Assembly: GCA_004369085.1 (NCBI GenBank)
Contig: ML210149.1
Location: 1-64,000, forward strand
Direction of reading: 5' to 3'
Length of the DNA: 64,000 nucleotides
Origin: Coprinopsis marcescibilis
Taxonomy: Eukaryota; Basidiomycota; Agaricomycetes; Agaricales; Psathyrellaceae
Each line of letters begins with the position of its first letter. Positions within the stretch are counted from its first letter, which is position 1. The position numbers were made by a program, and so were the translations under genes. A model generated the notes under the pieces. That model searched no databases, was not told the origin of the DNA, and saw only the letters and a list, made by a program, of their open reading frames with translations. Positions 45,701-58,800 of the stretch are shown here, piece by piece.

Positions 45701-45869
45701 CGCCATTTAGTAAGTAGATTTGCAATCCGCGCAGTACTGCGCTGACTTCCAGCATTTATAACAGTGTGTCATCGGGGACTCATCTACTGTGGTGCATGGC
45801 GGACGATATTTGAAGAAATGGCTCGAATGGTTGGAATCAAACGCCGATGTCAGGTTCCCGGAAGTATAA
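42766..45869 (+). CDS. SF1B DNA/RNA helicase of the IGHMBP2/Hcs1 type
   Basis: Fourteen exons (42766-42986, 43038-43103, 43152-43434, 43486-43684, 43732-43994, 44045-44187, 44242-44392, 44446-44906, 44961-45234, 45289-45332, 45392-45530, 45591-45630, 45681-45709, 45765-45869), 805 aa. An alternative ATG at 42796 fits homologs better (EIKAFIARQRQLLLRERNAEIERS). Helicase motifs: I GPPGTGKTHTLVELI (~253), II VVIIDEATQAMEA (~436), III LAGDPKQLPPTV, IV AVQYRMH, V GTVDGMQGREKEAV, VI NVAMTRARRHLCVIGDS. The N-terminal blocks LNESQREAI (Q motif) and the beta-barrel-like region match SMUBP-2. A Lys/Glu-rich insert (~470-560) follows motif III. These 5'-3' helicases act in replication or ribosome/tRNA metabolism. 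No R3H or zinc finger is seen at the C-terminus, as in yeast Hcs1. Confidence 0.93.
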
Positions 45870-46136
45870 GTGCTGTATCTACACATGTAAATTGCTCTCA
45901 TGGCAACTCACAAACCAAGAGCTTCGATTCTCTGCATTGTGAAAGTTCAATGCAAGTCCACTCAGAGTGCTGAGCGCTGAGTACTGCCAAGTCCGGGATA
46001 AACCGTGCATTGACCGAGTCCGTGGCTGTGCCCAAGACAGAGGGAACGGCAGAGAACGGCCTCAGGTTTCTCTCCCTTTTCGTGACATACAATCCGCAAC
46101 GAAACATCATTGCCGCCTTTCTACACCTCTTTCTCC

Positions 46137-48535
46137 ATGTCTGACTGGTCATTTAACATGCGGTCTTCGCGACTGGTGTTTTCTGACGATGAACCTTCGG
46201 ACGATGACGACGCAAGTAGCAGAGGCAACCGAGCCGTTGCAGAAAGGGCCGAAATTCAAAATCTTGACCTCTCTTCGCGAGCAGAGAACGTGAACTACAA
46301 ACCCAACCCATTTAGCATTGCCAAGATCAATGCTGCTTGTCGACAAGCGAAGTCATTGGGAAATAAACGCGATGGCGAGTTGAAGGAGTCTGGAGGCCAG
46401 CGTGGTCGACAGCCAAAACCTTCCGCAAAACAGGCACTGAAAAGGAAGAAGAGTATTGCGGAGCTTTTGAAGGCGACACACACGAAGAGAATTCGAGCCT
46501 CTAATAAATCGGCAGATGACTTTCAACCCCTTGAAAATACAGCGGGAGTCTCAGTTAAAGAGGAGAGCTTGGATATCCTTGCTCCAACGTCTCTTGAATT
46601 CGAGGAGAAGACCGAGGAAGCAAAAAACTTAGCGCATACAGCGAGTGAATACGCCGTTCAAAGTCTCTTCGTCTTCTCTCATGATTCTACGTCTGGCTAA
46701 AGCTCGTGTCTTCTTTGGCAACATACAGCAGATATGCGCGAAAATGAGGAGCAGTTGACAGGTCATTTGTCTAGTGAAGAAGACATGAGCTCGTATACGC
46801 GCGATCCCAGCTTTGTCCTAGAGAACGACACATATCTCCCTCGCTCCGAAGGCCATAGTAGCGAATTCTTCCGGGATTTTGGTGTTCCCGTTCCCAGGCA
46901 CCACTATTCCAGCGAAACAAGTTTCTCAGTTCATGATCAACGCTCGACTCCCCCTCGTATTAATGGCAAAGCGCACAACGAGACCGTTACACTACTTCAC
47001 CCCTTTGTACAACCAAGTACTCTGCTCAACACAGGTCTAATTTTCTTTCCGTATTCACCCCGTCCGTACTTGTACTAATTTGACAATTGATGAAGTGGGA
47101 ATCCAACACAGGAGCGTTTTGCCGTCGTCGCGAGTACCGGGAAATCGCGTTCAATTCTCGTTGTCTTCGCCGCCTCGCTCATCGCCTTATCGCCTTCACA
47201 AGGATCTGGAGTCCGAAGAACGATTCTTCTTTTCTTCGCCAGTCAAGCCAGTCAAGCAAACGGAAAGTAATCATGGCCAATTCCTTCTCGCTAAAAGGAA
47301 ACACACATCAGATAGGAAAGCAAAAAGTACTTCAAATCGTGGTCTGAACAAGCATATGTTTCAGGCGAAGGCTAGCCTCGCACAGCGAGGGGTGGTCCAT
47401 GGACTCAAAGGTAGGTTTTAGCATGGTATTCTTCCTGGTATACGCCACTCAATGTACCACCCTGTTCAGCGGAGCCCCAGGAACACGATATTCTCTTGCT
47501 CCAGGGTAGTCAGCGCAAAACGGTACCTGAAATTCCCAGCAGAACAGTTACCAAACCCTGGACGAACCGGAACGTTACATCTTCGGGAGGATCGAGTTCC
47601 AGCAAAGCTGCTGCTCCATCGAGGAGAGATGCGTACGCTTTGGGGGGACCAGACCCCGATGAAGAGTGGAGCACTCTGGGTTCCAAAAATGCTACACTGT
47701 GGGTTTCCGTACACCACCGTTTTGCGTGCCAAACCCCTTGTTAATCCAGCGATCACAGCTCTCGCGAATTGAAGGCCCCTTCGTTCCAAACTACGCCTTT
47801 CTTCCAGATTCCTAAACTATTGAACCCAGCTTCGAATAAAGTCGTGGAGAGTGGCCATGGTGAAAATTCTAGCCGGCGTGTTATCACGTTTCTCCCTACC
47901 CCAATGGTGAAGGCCAACGAGAAAGAGAACCCTGCTGATACTCGTGTAAATGGCACAGATCAAGTAGATCACGAAACCTTCATAGGTAATGTCGTCGTCG
48001 TTTCTTTAATGCCTCATATCCCAGTGAACTACTTGGATGCAGACGCCATTGAAGGGCATCCGGATGACTACCTGAGAACGCGAATAGAATCAAGCCCAGC
48101 TGCCCCCGATAACCGTTGGATGCAAACCGACGACATTGATGAAGATTTCCAAGGCATTTCTTCTCCACGCCCTCATCTTCTAGAATCAGTGCCGCATATT
48201 AAAGCGAAAGCGATAGTAAATGACAACTTTGAAAGGGACGTCCACCGTCCTTTCAGCACTGTCGCGACGGCGAAGCAGTACCGACAAGTGAGGAATGTCG
48301 TTAAAATGGTAAGTCCCACAATGCTCAGGTTGCGGTGGGGTTTTTATTGTTATTTACTGCATCGATGCTGATCCCGTCGGTTCAGTAGAAAAGACGGAAG
48401 ATGAAAAGGATGTCCAGCCTGTTGAGTTTGCCCAGCTGCGGTGTGGTATTTGATGACAAGTGGAAGGCCGACGGTAGGACCAAACATTCGAGAGACAGCG
48501 AGATACGTATACCACAATTTCCAATGGCAGTCTGA
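46137..48535 (+). CDS. unrecognised 666-aa, mostly disordered, probably nuclear protein
   Basis: Seven exons join in one frame: 46137-46662 (this donor is the least certain; 46644 is an alternative), 46732-47034, 47096-47410, 47470-47702, 47775-47985, 48043-48308, 48389-48535. Notable pieces: an acidic N-terminus (SDDEPSDDDD), NYKPNPFSIAKINAACRQ (~55), basic QALKRKKSIAELLKATHTKR, RSSPYRLHKDLESEER, GGPDPDEEWSTLGSKN (~450), and a Lys/Arg-rich end (KRRKMKRMSSL). No globular domain is evident. The two short conserved-looking motifs, PFSIAKINAA and EWSTLGSKN, suggest peptides that bind a partner. It lies 267 bp downstream of the helicase, same strand. I do not recognise the family. Confidence 0.6.
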
Positions 48536-49851
48536 GCGAGCTGCGTTTGGTGTGCAATTCACTTTGGGTTGAGCGATGTTCAAAGGAAAAAGAAATTCAA
48601 ACTCAGTGGGCCATGGGACCACCAACCATGCGTACCCGAATTTATCTCTACCAGCCTCGACATTCTTTTTTGAAAAGATAACGGAGCTTGTCGCTCAGCC
48701 CCTCAGGCACACTGTGAGACGATCTGGCGGAATTGGTCCGTCTCCTCCAGATGAGTTCTAAAGTCTCTTGAATAGGCAAACAGAAGGCAGTTGCAATGGA
48801 CACGAGGCGACGATGATAAGACATTCTCCAAGAACAAGAAAATCATCTCGCATTCGGGTGCCGTGCTCGCAGTCCACCTTCGTAACCCTAGAGATATGCT
48901 TGGTCCGGGTGGTTTGAAGGGTTCAGGGTCTTGAGACTTGTATACCTAGCCTCGTAACCCGTCCAACGTTAGTCAACTATTTTGTACAATGCTTCAGTGT
49001 ATGTGCTTGACTTGATATCTCGGCGCTATAGGCGGAAAATACAGCACAAATGTGTGACCTTGGGCGCCAAAACAGCAGTCAAGTGAGCTTTGCTTGAATG
49101 CCAATTATACATGCTACCGGAACAACGCATATTAATCTCAGTCATGAGTGTCGCATTCGTATTGAGCGATCGTTATTTGTCTGTATTCGTATGAGACTGA
49201 ATTTGGGAACATTGCAGTTGTACCTGGCTGCATTGCATTGCATAATTGAACACCTGCTGCTACGAATCGTAAAGGAGGCGGGGACGGGCTACCATGGAAG
49301 ACCGTTTATCCGTCCAGATCTGTTCTTGACGTAGTGGACAAATGTGAGACCCCTACCCAGATTCAGCCAACCTCTGACAGATCCCTAATACGGCCTCTTG
49401 GGTAGTACATAGCTTAATGGCCGCCGTGTCCGACTCAATGGAATGGAAGGCAAAGGACTATAATAGAAGACAATAGATCGTACTCATATTTGCATTTCAA
49501 TATCAAATGGCCACCTTTGATCTCCTGAGCGGCCGCCAAGTGTTCTTGGTGAGGAAGCGTGGACTGCCCCACAATGAGGGGCTAATATATCCGCTGATTT
49601 CCGAAAGCTCCATAAAAGGCAATGGACGAGTTGAATTTGGACAGCCAGATCGGGCTAGTAATAGGAGCCATACTAATGCCTTCAAAAGTACTGATCGCAT
49701 GAGGGGTTGAATCAGGCTTCAGGAACCAGTTGTGTATGCAATGAAAAAAAGAGAAAGTATGGTCATGAAAACCGTAAGTAATATACACGTTAGACAGATG
49801 CGTGAATGAATATAATCGTAAAGGTAAAGTGTGAGATGGATGCTGGAAAAA
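48536..49851. other. 1.3-kb intergenic, no gene seen
   Basis: Open frames here (for example 48576-48761 and 49098-49334) lack start context, splicing partners and motifs. The 48450-48575 segment has a protein-like third frame (VGPNIRETARYVYHNFQW) overlapping the end of the 666-aa protein, so an alternative last exon cannot be excluded. Contains 3' ends of the flanking convergent genes. Confidence 0.35.
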
Positions 49852-51709
49852 CTAGATTGTGTATTCGAAACCCTCGGTGTTCTCCAAGGCAGATACCTTT
49901 CCTTGGCGGCGGAGGTTGTTTCGGCGACGGAAGACATACGTGTTAACAGCGAGGAGCAGTAGCATAGTGAATTGGCATGCCATGGTAGCCCAGATGCCAG
50001 GGATGTATCTTTGAAAGTAAATATATTAATTGGAGCAGACAAATGGAAGAGCAAGTCGAGCACATACTTGGGGAAATCCTTCTGGCGCCAGACAGTGGTA
50101 GCAAAAATACCACCAACACCCCCCATGGCGATGGTAATAGCGGTTGTCACGGCACGCTTCGAGTGGGAGGTGATGTTGTTGGCCTGGTAAGCAAGGACAC
50201 CGGGAACGCAGCCAGAGGCACCCATGTTCACGAGGAAAAGACCGAAATAGCGAGTTCCGTTGAGGTTGGTGTAGCCGGTAATCATAAGGCCAGTGATACA
50301 GATTAAATTTTGGCAAGCCAGCCAGGGGGCACGCAGTTTGGTCTTGTCGGCGATCCATGCGAAGAAGAAGGTTGAGATCATCTGAAGGTTCGGTTAGAAT
50401 GTCACATAAGACTTGGCAACTGAGAGAGGCGTACTGCAGCACCAGCAGGGGGAGATGAGAGAAGGAGGGCCTCCGACATCGTGTAGCCCATCGAGAAAAG
50501 GATGGGGGTGATGAAGAAACCAACGGCGTAGGCGGGCATGGTTGAAGCCAAGAACATGATACCGAAAGACCAGGAGATGGGGTCGAGAATAATCTTGATG
50601 ATCTTAGCTGCGGTGACCTGATCGGGGACCGAGTCCTTTCGATCAGCTTCAACGCGGTCGAGGACCATCTACAGTAACACGTTGAGGAATAGTCTGACCG
50701 CAGATAAGATACTCGCTGACCTTGCGTTGCTCCTCGTTGACGAACCTGCTCGTCTCAGGAAAGTCTGCAGCGAACATCCAAGCGAGAACACCAAGGCCAA
50801 TTGTAACAGCGCCTTCGATGATGAAAATCCACTGCCATCCGTTGTAGCCGTGCTTTCCTTTGAGTAAGGTCATGGCATAGGCTAGAAGGCACGTCAACAA
50901 AGGGAAGAAACTCAGACGGAATGATACGGACCAAGAATGGGAGAGAAGCCTCCAGTGACAATGGAGACGATGTAGAAGAGTGCAAGTCGCTTTTGCACTT
51001 CATGACGTTTGTACCAGGTCGTAATGATGTAGACGAGAGCAGGGAAGAAGCCAGCCTATTATTCTGAGGCGTCAGAAAGTGGTGTATGATGAAGGTAAGC
51101 TTCTTACCTCGAAAATTCCTAGAATCACTCGACAAACGCACAGTGCACCCCAGCTAGTGACGAAACCCATTCCGAGCTGAGCGGCACCCCAGCCAACTAC
51201 ACATATGGTGAGATGGAGCCGTGCGCCGAGAATCCTCAGGACGATGTTCCCTGGGATTTGACTGAGAAACAACATGAGTAAACGTCATAATCACTGAGTG
51301 ACGATGTTACACACAGTAGAGTATATGGGATGAAGTAAATCATGGAAGCGATACTGTAACGCTCTCCGATATCCAGTCTCTGTTAAAGCTGTTAGAAAGC
51401 CATTCAGCACAGAGAACGGACAACAACTGACCAAGTCCACCTCCATTCCTGCTGTCCGGGCAATACCCAAGTTCGTGCGGTCAATGAGTGCGACAGCATA
51501 GAGCATGCCCATGATAGGCAGCAGCCGCCAGTCAATCATCCGGCTTCCAAAGAAATAAGCTACAGAGTCGACAAGCAAAAAGTTGATACGTACAGCGTCT
51601 TCTTGATAAATTCGGGGTCGTAATGGGCATCGGGGGCGACTTCGACTTGCTCATGCTTCTCGACATCTTCCGTAGGCTTGTTCTCTGAGCTGTACTTTGA
51701 GTCGGACAT
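49852..51709 (-). CDS. MFS transporter, Dal5-type (anion:cation symporter family), copy 1
   Basis: Nine exons (51709-51594, 51543-51432, 51379-51315, 51261-51108, 51055-50932, 50881-50721, 50668-50435, 50381-50068, 50008-49852), 478 aa, the usual length. The first transmembrane region has RMIDWRLLPIMGMLYAVALIDRTNLGIARTAG in two blocks, the hallmark of the fungal allantoate/nicotinate/pantothenate permease group. Others: TICVVGWGAAQLGMGF, VCRVILGIFEAGFFPALVY, WQWIFIIEGAVTIGLGV, and RYFGLFLVNMGASGCVPGV. A large central loop separates two six-helix halves. Substrate is likely a small organic anion (vitamin or ureide), but the sequence does not settle which. It is divergently oriented to a close paralog at 53464. 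Confidence 0.9.
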
Positions 51710-53463
51710 CGTGGGCGAAGTGTAGAGGAGTCGCCTGAGCTGCTCTACCGTCTTTCAGACCATATCCTTTTATACCTATGCCCATGGCTGCGCCACAGGT
51801 GACAATGGACATGCGACCACTGGTCAGAAGATATAAACCAAGGACCAAGCGATCAAGGTATCGTTCATCACATTGATACCCCGCAGAAACGGAGACTTGG
51901 AAGCTTTCTGGCTGCTTTTGGAGACCGATCTTTGGCTGCTTTTGGCGGCGTCGGTCAGGATATGTAGGCCAGGTTTGACCCCTAAATTGATGATTGACCA
52001 ATCCGAGAACTGCGCTGCCTGCAGCCTGTCGCAGCGCCATTCATGCATCATGTTCCCATCATCAAACGGATCGACCGGATGTGAGTATGAATTATTTCTC
52101 GCCATCCTCACAAAAGAATTAAGCAAAAAAAAAGGAAGCACGAGGAAACACGGAATGAATCCAGAAAGTGGATCTTTGCACATTCTTTCGTGTCTCGTAA
52201 AGGCCTACTTTTTTGATCAGATGAATAGGGTCTCGTACCAGCTCGTACCTCATACTTGTATCTGGAAATGATCATGGGTCGAGTAGTTCCGAACTTGGCG
52301 ACCTGTGTGATAACGTGAGCGCGTGGGCCACGACGGCACCTGGTGAAATTTCGATATTTCAATGTACAACAAGATTGAGGACGCCAGTCAGCGCCAGTCG
52401 TCCCCTAAAGCAGGCCCAGATTCGTAGATTTCCGTTGAAATGGGGAACTTGAGAGAGGTTAGGGGATGTTAGGAACAATCGACAAATTTCCAACTTGAAT
52501 GTTCCAGTTAGATGCCCAGAGTCAAGCACGCGTAGTGGCTTGGCCTTTCTCACGGGTCGGTCGCTCAGTTTCTAAATATCAAAGAAGCCTGCCCCTGCTG
52601 AGTAAATCTGTCTCAGTCCATCATGGCCTTCGTGATGCGTCAAAAGCTTATCCTCAAATGGTTTCACTCAGTTTCACTACCAACTGTGCTCGCCTGTCTG
52701 CTTGAACCTCCTTGAACTCGGCTCAAAACTCTCAACAATCTCCTGACGACATTTTATCGTGTCTCCTTTATCGATTTGTCACCGGGTCGCGGAAAGACTT
52801 GACATGGACAAGCCGATTCATTATTTGAAATTTGCGAGCTGGCCTAGAATGTGGGGAAATTGGAATTATATCTTGGCATCTTTGACGCAAGATCTGGAAA
52901 ACAATTCAGAACTGGGGAGTTATGCAACACATTGGAGCACCAGGCATCGTGCACGCGTGCGCGTGTGACGTTGAATTTGAAGACATCACGAAACTTCGTA
53001 CAGCATCTTCCGGCATCGCTACTAGTACAATGTCCCATGCTGGCCGCTTTGCTTCAAGATGGACCCGACCGACACTTCGAATTAGATTTCGTTTCATCAC
53101 AGAGTTTCTAAAACAGGAGAGCTCTCTCACTGGCTAAGTCGAACCTCGATTCTGCTGTTGGCAATGTATACTCTGATTTGGAGCATCTTCCGATCCTCAA
53201 ATAGCTTGGAGGTATGAAAATCGACCCCATAGCCGCCCCACATCTCTCCCAATGGCGCTGTTACCCCAGATATCGGCCAGGAAAATGGTTTTACGCGCCA
53301 AGTATTTGAATCCTTCCCAGATCTCTTCAGATCAAATTGGGATGTACGGGTACACGAACGTGCCCCGGATAGATTGTGCATTGCGTATCTACAATCTCCG
53401 CAGGAGATAAAAGGACCATACTTCGAAACCGAATCCTTAGCAGCTCGAGTCCATATCCCTGCA
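51710..53463. other. 1.75-kb divergent region between the two MFS genes
   Basis: Separates the start codons of the two paralogs, so it holds both promoters. Two near-identical TTGGCTGCTTTTGG-type units occur at about 51908-51945. Short frames (52108-52362, 52851-53111) show no motif. I see no RNA gene or transposon. Confidence 0.4.
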
Positions 53464-55389
53464 ATGTCTTCAACGCACGACTCCGACCTCAAAATCGACG
53501 ACATTGAGAAGCGTGAAAATGCTGCTGTTCCTGCGGACGCTCACTATGACCCGAAGTTCGTTCAAAAGACGCTGTTAGTACCTTTCTTCAGCTAACTTCA
53601 AGAATGTGCGATTGACAACAAGGTTTATTACAGTCGAATGGTGGACTGGCGTATGCTCCCTTTGCTCGGCCTTCTGTACGCCGTCGCCTTAATCGACCGG
53701 ACCAACCTTGGAATTGCACGGACGGCGGGTATGCAGCAGGATTTGGTTCGTTCGCTCCCTCTGCGCTCTTCGCGTTGTAAAACTGAAGCGCTTGCTACAG
53801 CGGCTCGATATTGGGGATCGTTATAGCATTGCATCCATGATATATTTCGTTCCCTATATCATCTTGTATGTCTTTTCGTCCAATCATTTGTCTCAATCTC
53901 ATCATATGTTACAGTCAAATCCCTTCTAACCTTATCCTTCGGCGCATGGGCTCTCGTCTATTCCTCACAATTTGCGTTGTCGGGTGGGGTGCTGCGCAAC
54001 TCGGCATGGGGTTTGTTCCTAATTGGGGTCTCCTCTGTGTGTGTCGTGTGTTGCTTGGTATCTTCGAGGTCCGTCTCCTTACTACCCCTTTGCCACTACC
54101 GACAAACTAACCCACAACTCCATCTAGGCTGGTTTCTTCCCTGCTCTGGTTTTCATCATCACGACATGGTACAAGCGTCATGAAGTCCAGAAACGACTTG
54201 CTGCCTTCTACTTGTTCTCGATCGTCATCGGTGGCTTCAGCTCAATTCTCGGTAAGTTCGCTCCTGCTCATTCTGTCTCTCGTCTCATTTCTTTTCCAGC
54301 ATATGGAATCACTTTCATGGATGGATCGGGCGGCATTGCTGGGTGGGCTTGGATCTTCATTCTTGAGGGTATCGTCACCATCCTCCTTGGTATTCTTGCA
54401 TGGCTCTTCGTCCCCGATTTCCCCGACAAGAGTCGATTCCTCAACCCAGAGCAGCGAACTGTAAGTCCCTCTTATTGCCCTCTGGCAAAGATGAGAATTG
54501 ACCTTCTCTCCCTCTTACTAGATGATCCTCGCCAGAATCGAAGCTGACCGTTCAGACTCCGTTCCTGACCCAATGACTTGGTCAAAGTTCTTCAACGCTT
54601 TCTTCGACCCCTTCACCTGGTCCTTCGCCATCATGTTCCTTTCCTCCACCATGCCCGCATATGCCGTCGGATTCTTTGCTACCATTATCATCCACGGAAT
54701 GGGTTACACCGAGGCCATGGCTTTCATTTTAACTGCGTTCCCATTTGTCGCAGCTGTAAGTTTGTCCTTTGCGCTAATTGGAATCACCCATCTAATCAGA
54801 TTTTGCATCCCAGGCTATCTCTTGCTTCTTCTTTGCTTGGCTCGCTGACAAGACGCGCAAGCGTGCTGTCTGGCTTGCAGCTCAAAACGTCATTTGCATA
54901 GCTGGTCTGCTCGCCACAGGCTACGCTTCCCAGCCAGGTGTCCGTTATTTCGGCCTGTTCCTAACCAACATGGGCGCTTCTGGCTGCGTGCCTGGTGTCT
55001 TGGCATACGTAAGTTCTCTATTCGAAGTAAACATTGTCCTCTGTGCTGACGCTTTCAAAGCACTCCAACAATATCACCAAGCAGTCGAAGCGCGCTGTGT
55101 CGACCGCCGTCATTATTGCCATGGGTGGCGTCGGTGGTATCTTTGCCACGACCGTTTACCGCCAAGCAGACTACCCTAAGTTCGTCTCTCGTCTTCTCTC
55201 ACCTTTGTCTTTTGAAGTTGACCTGATACCTACAGATACATCCCCGGTATCTGGGCAACAATAGCATGCCAGCTTACCATGTTGATTCTCCTCTCCATCA
55301 ACTCGTTCGTATACTATACACGCAACAAGCAGGCTCGCGAGGGCAAGCGCGTCTTGGAAGACACACCTGGGTTCCTCTACACCATTTAA
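53464..55389 (+). CDS. MFS transporter, Dal5-type (anion:cation symporter family), copy 2
   Basis: Ten exons (53464-53573, 53634-53745, 53801-53865, 53915-54068, 54128-54251, 54300-54460, 54522-54755, 54814-55008, 55061-55179, 55236-55389), 475 aa. It repeats the blocks of copy 1: RMVDWRMLPLLGLLYAVAL, IDRTNLGIARTAGM, TICVVGWGAAQLGMGF, AGFFPALVFIITTWYKRHE, MPAYAVGFFATII, and ends GFLYTI. The first seven intron positions and phases are shared with copy 1; copy 2 has one extra intron after PGVLAY. The N-terminal cytosolic tail (DDIEKRENAAVPADAHYDP) matches in length. The pair therefore arose by inverted duplication followed by one intron gain or loss. Substrate class as for copy 1. Confidence 0.9.
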
Positions 55390-55817
55390 TGACCTCGCAC
55401 GACGCATTGTCTTTTTTATCTGTAACATCATGTACAACTAGTCAACATATCATCAAAATATCATTCAAACTTTTCATTTTCGAAATTTCAAGGGTCAACC
55501 GCCTCTTCCCCCTCAGTTGTAAGCACTTTTAGCCATCACTCCCAGGTAAGATTACATGACTACTCCGCTCACTCACACCATGATCCTCTTCCAATGATAA
55601 TATTTGAATAATGTACAAGCGTTTATATATGTAAAAGGAGAGAGGCTACTGCTACAGTTGGTTCAGGATTAGAACTCTCGGAGGATCTCTAGAGACAAAT
55701 GACAAGCGTAGCTAACACTATGGTACAAGAAGGAAAGCCGAATTGAAAGAAAGCATTTATGGAGAGCTAAAACATCGCGTTCCGACAGCGTAAGACCGAC
55801 GTAGCCTATTCAAAAGA
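55390..55817. other. convergent intergenic region
   Basis: About 430 bp between the stops of MFS copy 2 (+) and Argonaute (-). AT-rich; holds the 3' ends of both transcripts. Nothing else seen. Confidence 0.5.
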
Positions 55818-58800
55818 TCACAAATAGAACATGGTATCCTTCAAGGACGGTCCAGTAACACCTTTAGCCCAGAGAGCGGTCGCCTCCTTGGAGACAGCAT
55901 CCTTATCCGTACTGACAGTTCCGGGATCGCGGATGCCTTGCAAGAGTTGAGCGACGTAGCACCTTCCTCTCTCGCAAGCCAGATCCGCATAGTACGCAGG
56001 GGAAACGAGACTGACTGCTTTGGTGGCGCGGGCAAACATATAGCTGATGTCATTGGTGAGCCCTTGGATTTGGTCGGCCTTGAAGCCGATTTCGTCGTGC
56101 ACAACGAAGTAGTGAGTTGGGCGAGTTGTGCCTTGGAGACCACCATGGGCTAACGGATATTTATCAACGGGAGCCCAAAGTGAAAAAGAGCCACGACGTA
56201 CCTTGAAGGAAAAAGTCAAAGTGGTACACAGAAGTGACACCTCGATCTACGACAGTTCCTGGGCGAGGATTTCCATTGTCATCGGCGTCAGCCTGGTTGG
56301 TTGGATAAAACCGGGTATTATGGCGTTTCCCCTGTGGTTTAAAATATATCTTAGCTACTATCCTCGCGGCCGACAGAAAATAGAAAACGTACGCAGATGA
56401 CGATGGTGAGGGTGGGCATGTAAGGCTTCTGTCCATCGTATTTCCTAAAGGATTGTTTGATCGCAGGCAACTCTTCGTCGATCACAGTCTTGAACTGTCC
56501 CTAAGACAGAAGGCAAAGATATCAGTCGACGTCGAAGCCAAGCAACGCCACTACATACCTCAGAAACACCATCACGATAAACCAAGATGCGGTCAGGTAA
56601 TTTCCTGTTCCTCTTCAGGAACAGATCCAACCTCGCGTTCATCATCGACTCCATGTTCGAAACCATCTGGAGGGAACCATCAGCGTTTGTCGTAATCCCA
56701 GAGGAACAGGAGCAGACAAACCTCCTTCTTGGACTCCTGCATCTCCAAGCTGCAGGGATACTGCGAGAATTCTGCATCGCAACTAGCAACGACAGCAGCG
56801 ATGGAGGGGGTGCCTGATGTGCTACCGGGGCCAGGATGAGTAACGTCAATGCCGACCAGCATCGTAGGCTTCGACTTAAGCCAGTTCATGCTGCTACTCT
56901 TGACAACATGACTGCAGAAAAGTGAGATAGGGGCCAAGAAACATGAGGAATGAGACCTACTTGATTCCGCCCAACTTCATGTTTACTTTCAATGCCACGT
57001 TGGCAAAGTACTGAGGCTGCCCTGCAGATAAGAAATGTTACTCAGAACCCAAGGCTAAAAGTAGCAGATACTGACCTTTCTCTTTCCGAATCTTTGAAGT
57101 TTGGACGCATACAGTCGCTGGAAGCGTGATCAACAGTCAAAACTTGGAAACACATAAGCACAGCAAGTACCCACCTAGGTCAAGACGAACATCACAAAGC
57201 TTTTTGATACCAGAGTAGATCTGCTTGTCACCATTAGAAAGAACCACAATAAGAATGGTCGGTTTCGGCTTCAATCTGGACATCAAATCCGACCGAATCT
57301 TCTCGATCGCATTGCTCCTCAAACCGTCATCCTGGTTCCTCCTTGGTAACTCTGATTCGAGGAATTTTGGCTCCCCATTGACAGCCATTCCACTGCTCCT
57401 GCACATCTGCGCAAATCCTTTGAATGTCACTCGTAGTTCTTCGTCGGTAGAACCACTGAACTCCCCGTAATTCCCATCCTTTATTACAAGAACAGCCCAA
57501 TTTTCCAACTTAGCTCCAACCTTGAATTTGACATTGCGCAAGTTCCAACTAGCTCGCCCATCAACGGCCGGGGTGCCTTGACCGTAAGAGACTGTAGCAG
57601 GAGGAAGTATTCTGGCAGGGACGACGGCCATTTCAGGTTGGACCTGCACGTCGAAGGGCGCAAATGGGTTTGTGGGACCGGCGAAACCCAATTCGCGAAG
57701 ACCTTGGTTGACGATCGCGTTGCCATTGACATTGGGAGGCTTGGCCGCGACCTTGATCATCTCAGCGGTTTGGTCATCGGAAAGCTTGCCCCTAAAGGAT
57801 TGATTTGGCAAGATCTCGCACAGTTCTGCGGGAAGCAGGTTCTTGTTCTGACCGCCTACGTCGACGAGGGGCGCAGTGGGATATTTAAGCCTGAGCTTGT
57901 ACTCTGGAAAATATAAGCGTGATGAGCGGACTGGCCTCGGTTGAAAATGGCATTACTTACTTCTCATAAAATATTCCTCGACGGACATTTCGGCATTGTT
58001 GAACTCGGCGACTTTGAATCGGTAAGTCTTTGCAGTAAAATTGGAAATCGTCTTGACAGTCTTTTTATATCCTAGATGGACTGTCTTGATTCGCATGCCC
58101 TTGACGAAAGCGTTGGGCCGTCCACCGTATGATGCCTGATTGAATTCGTTGAGGGCATCTCCAAGGTTGCCAGGAGTGTAAAACGCTGTTGTGCAAACTA
58201 AACCGCGACAGAAGGGTCAGATACATGGATTTGGATTTGGATATAGATACAGACCATTGACATTTACCATGAGCTGGTTATGAGCAGGTCGCACAGAGGA
58301 GTAGAAACCTCTCCAGGCTTCAAGACCTCCGCCGAGCCTGACAGGCCTGCTCTCTTCCGTCTTGAAGAACCAACGGTTTCTGCCTACCATCACGCCCGGA
58401 CTGCCTTCTCTGTTCGGGTGAGTGGCAAGAATGACGTTCAGAGCACTTATCACGGGCAAGATATCATAGTCTTTGTACTGAGGCTGACCCTGCAAGTAAC
58501 TGGGGAGTGATAAAAATCAATTTATGAGCGCAATTGTATAACAATTCTGCAACCTACTTGACCAATGCACCTGTATCGATCTCATGGATGAAGGTGAATT
58601 CGAGTGTATACTGTTTGCCAGTGCCAGGATTGGGTGGATCTTCGTCTTCATCGTAGAAAGGAACGGTGATTGTGAGGGGCTGCGGGAGACGATGCGCGGA
58701 GATCAACTTGGCAGAATTGTCGTGGGCCACTCGCCCTTTCAAGCCGTTCGAGGTCCACTCTGGCGTGCGCTCTGCAAGCTGGAAAAGTCGTATCTTTATA

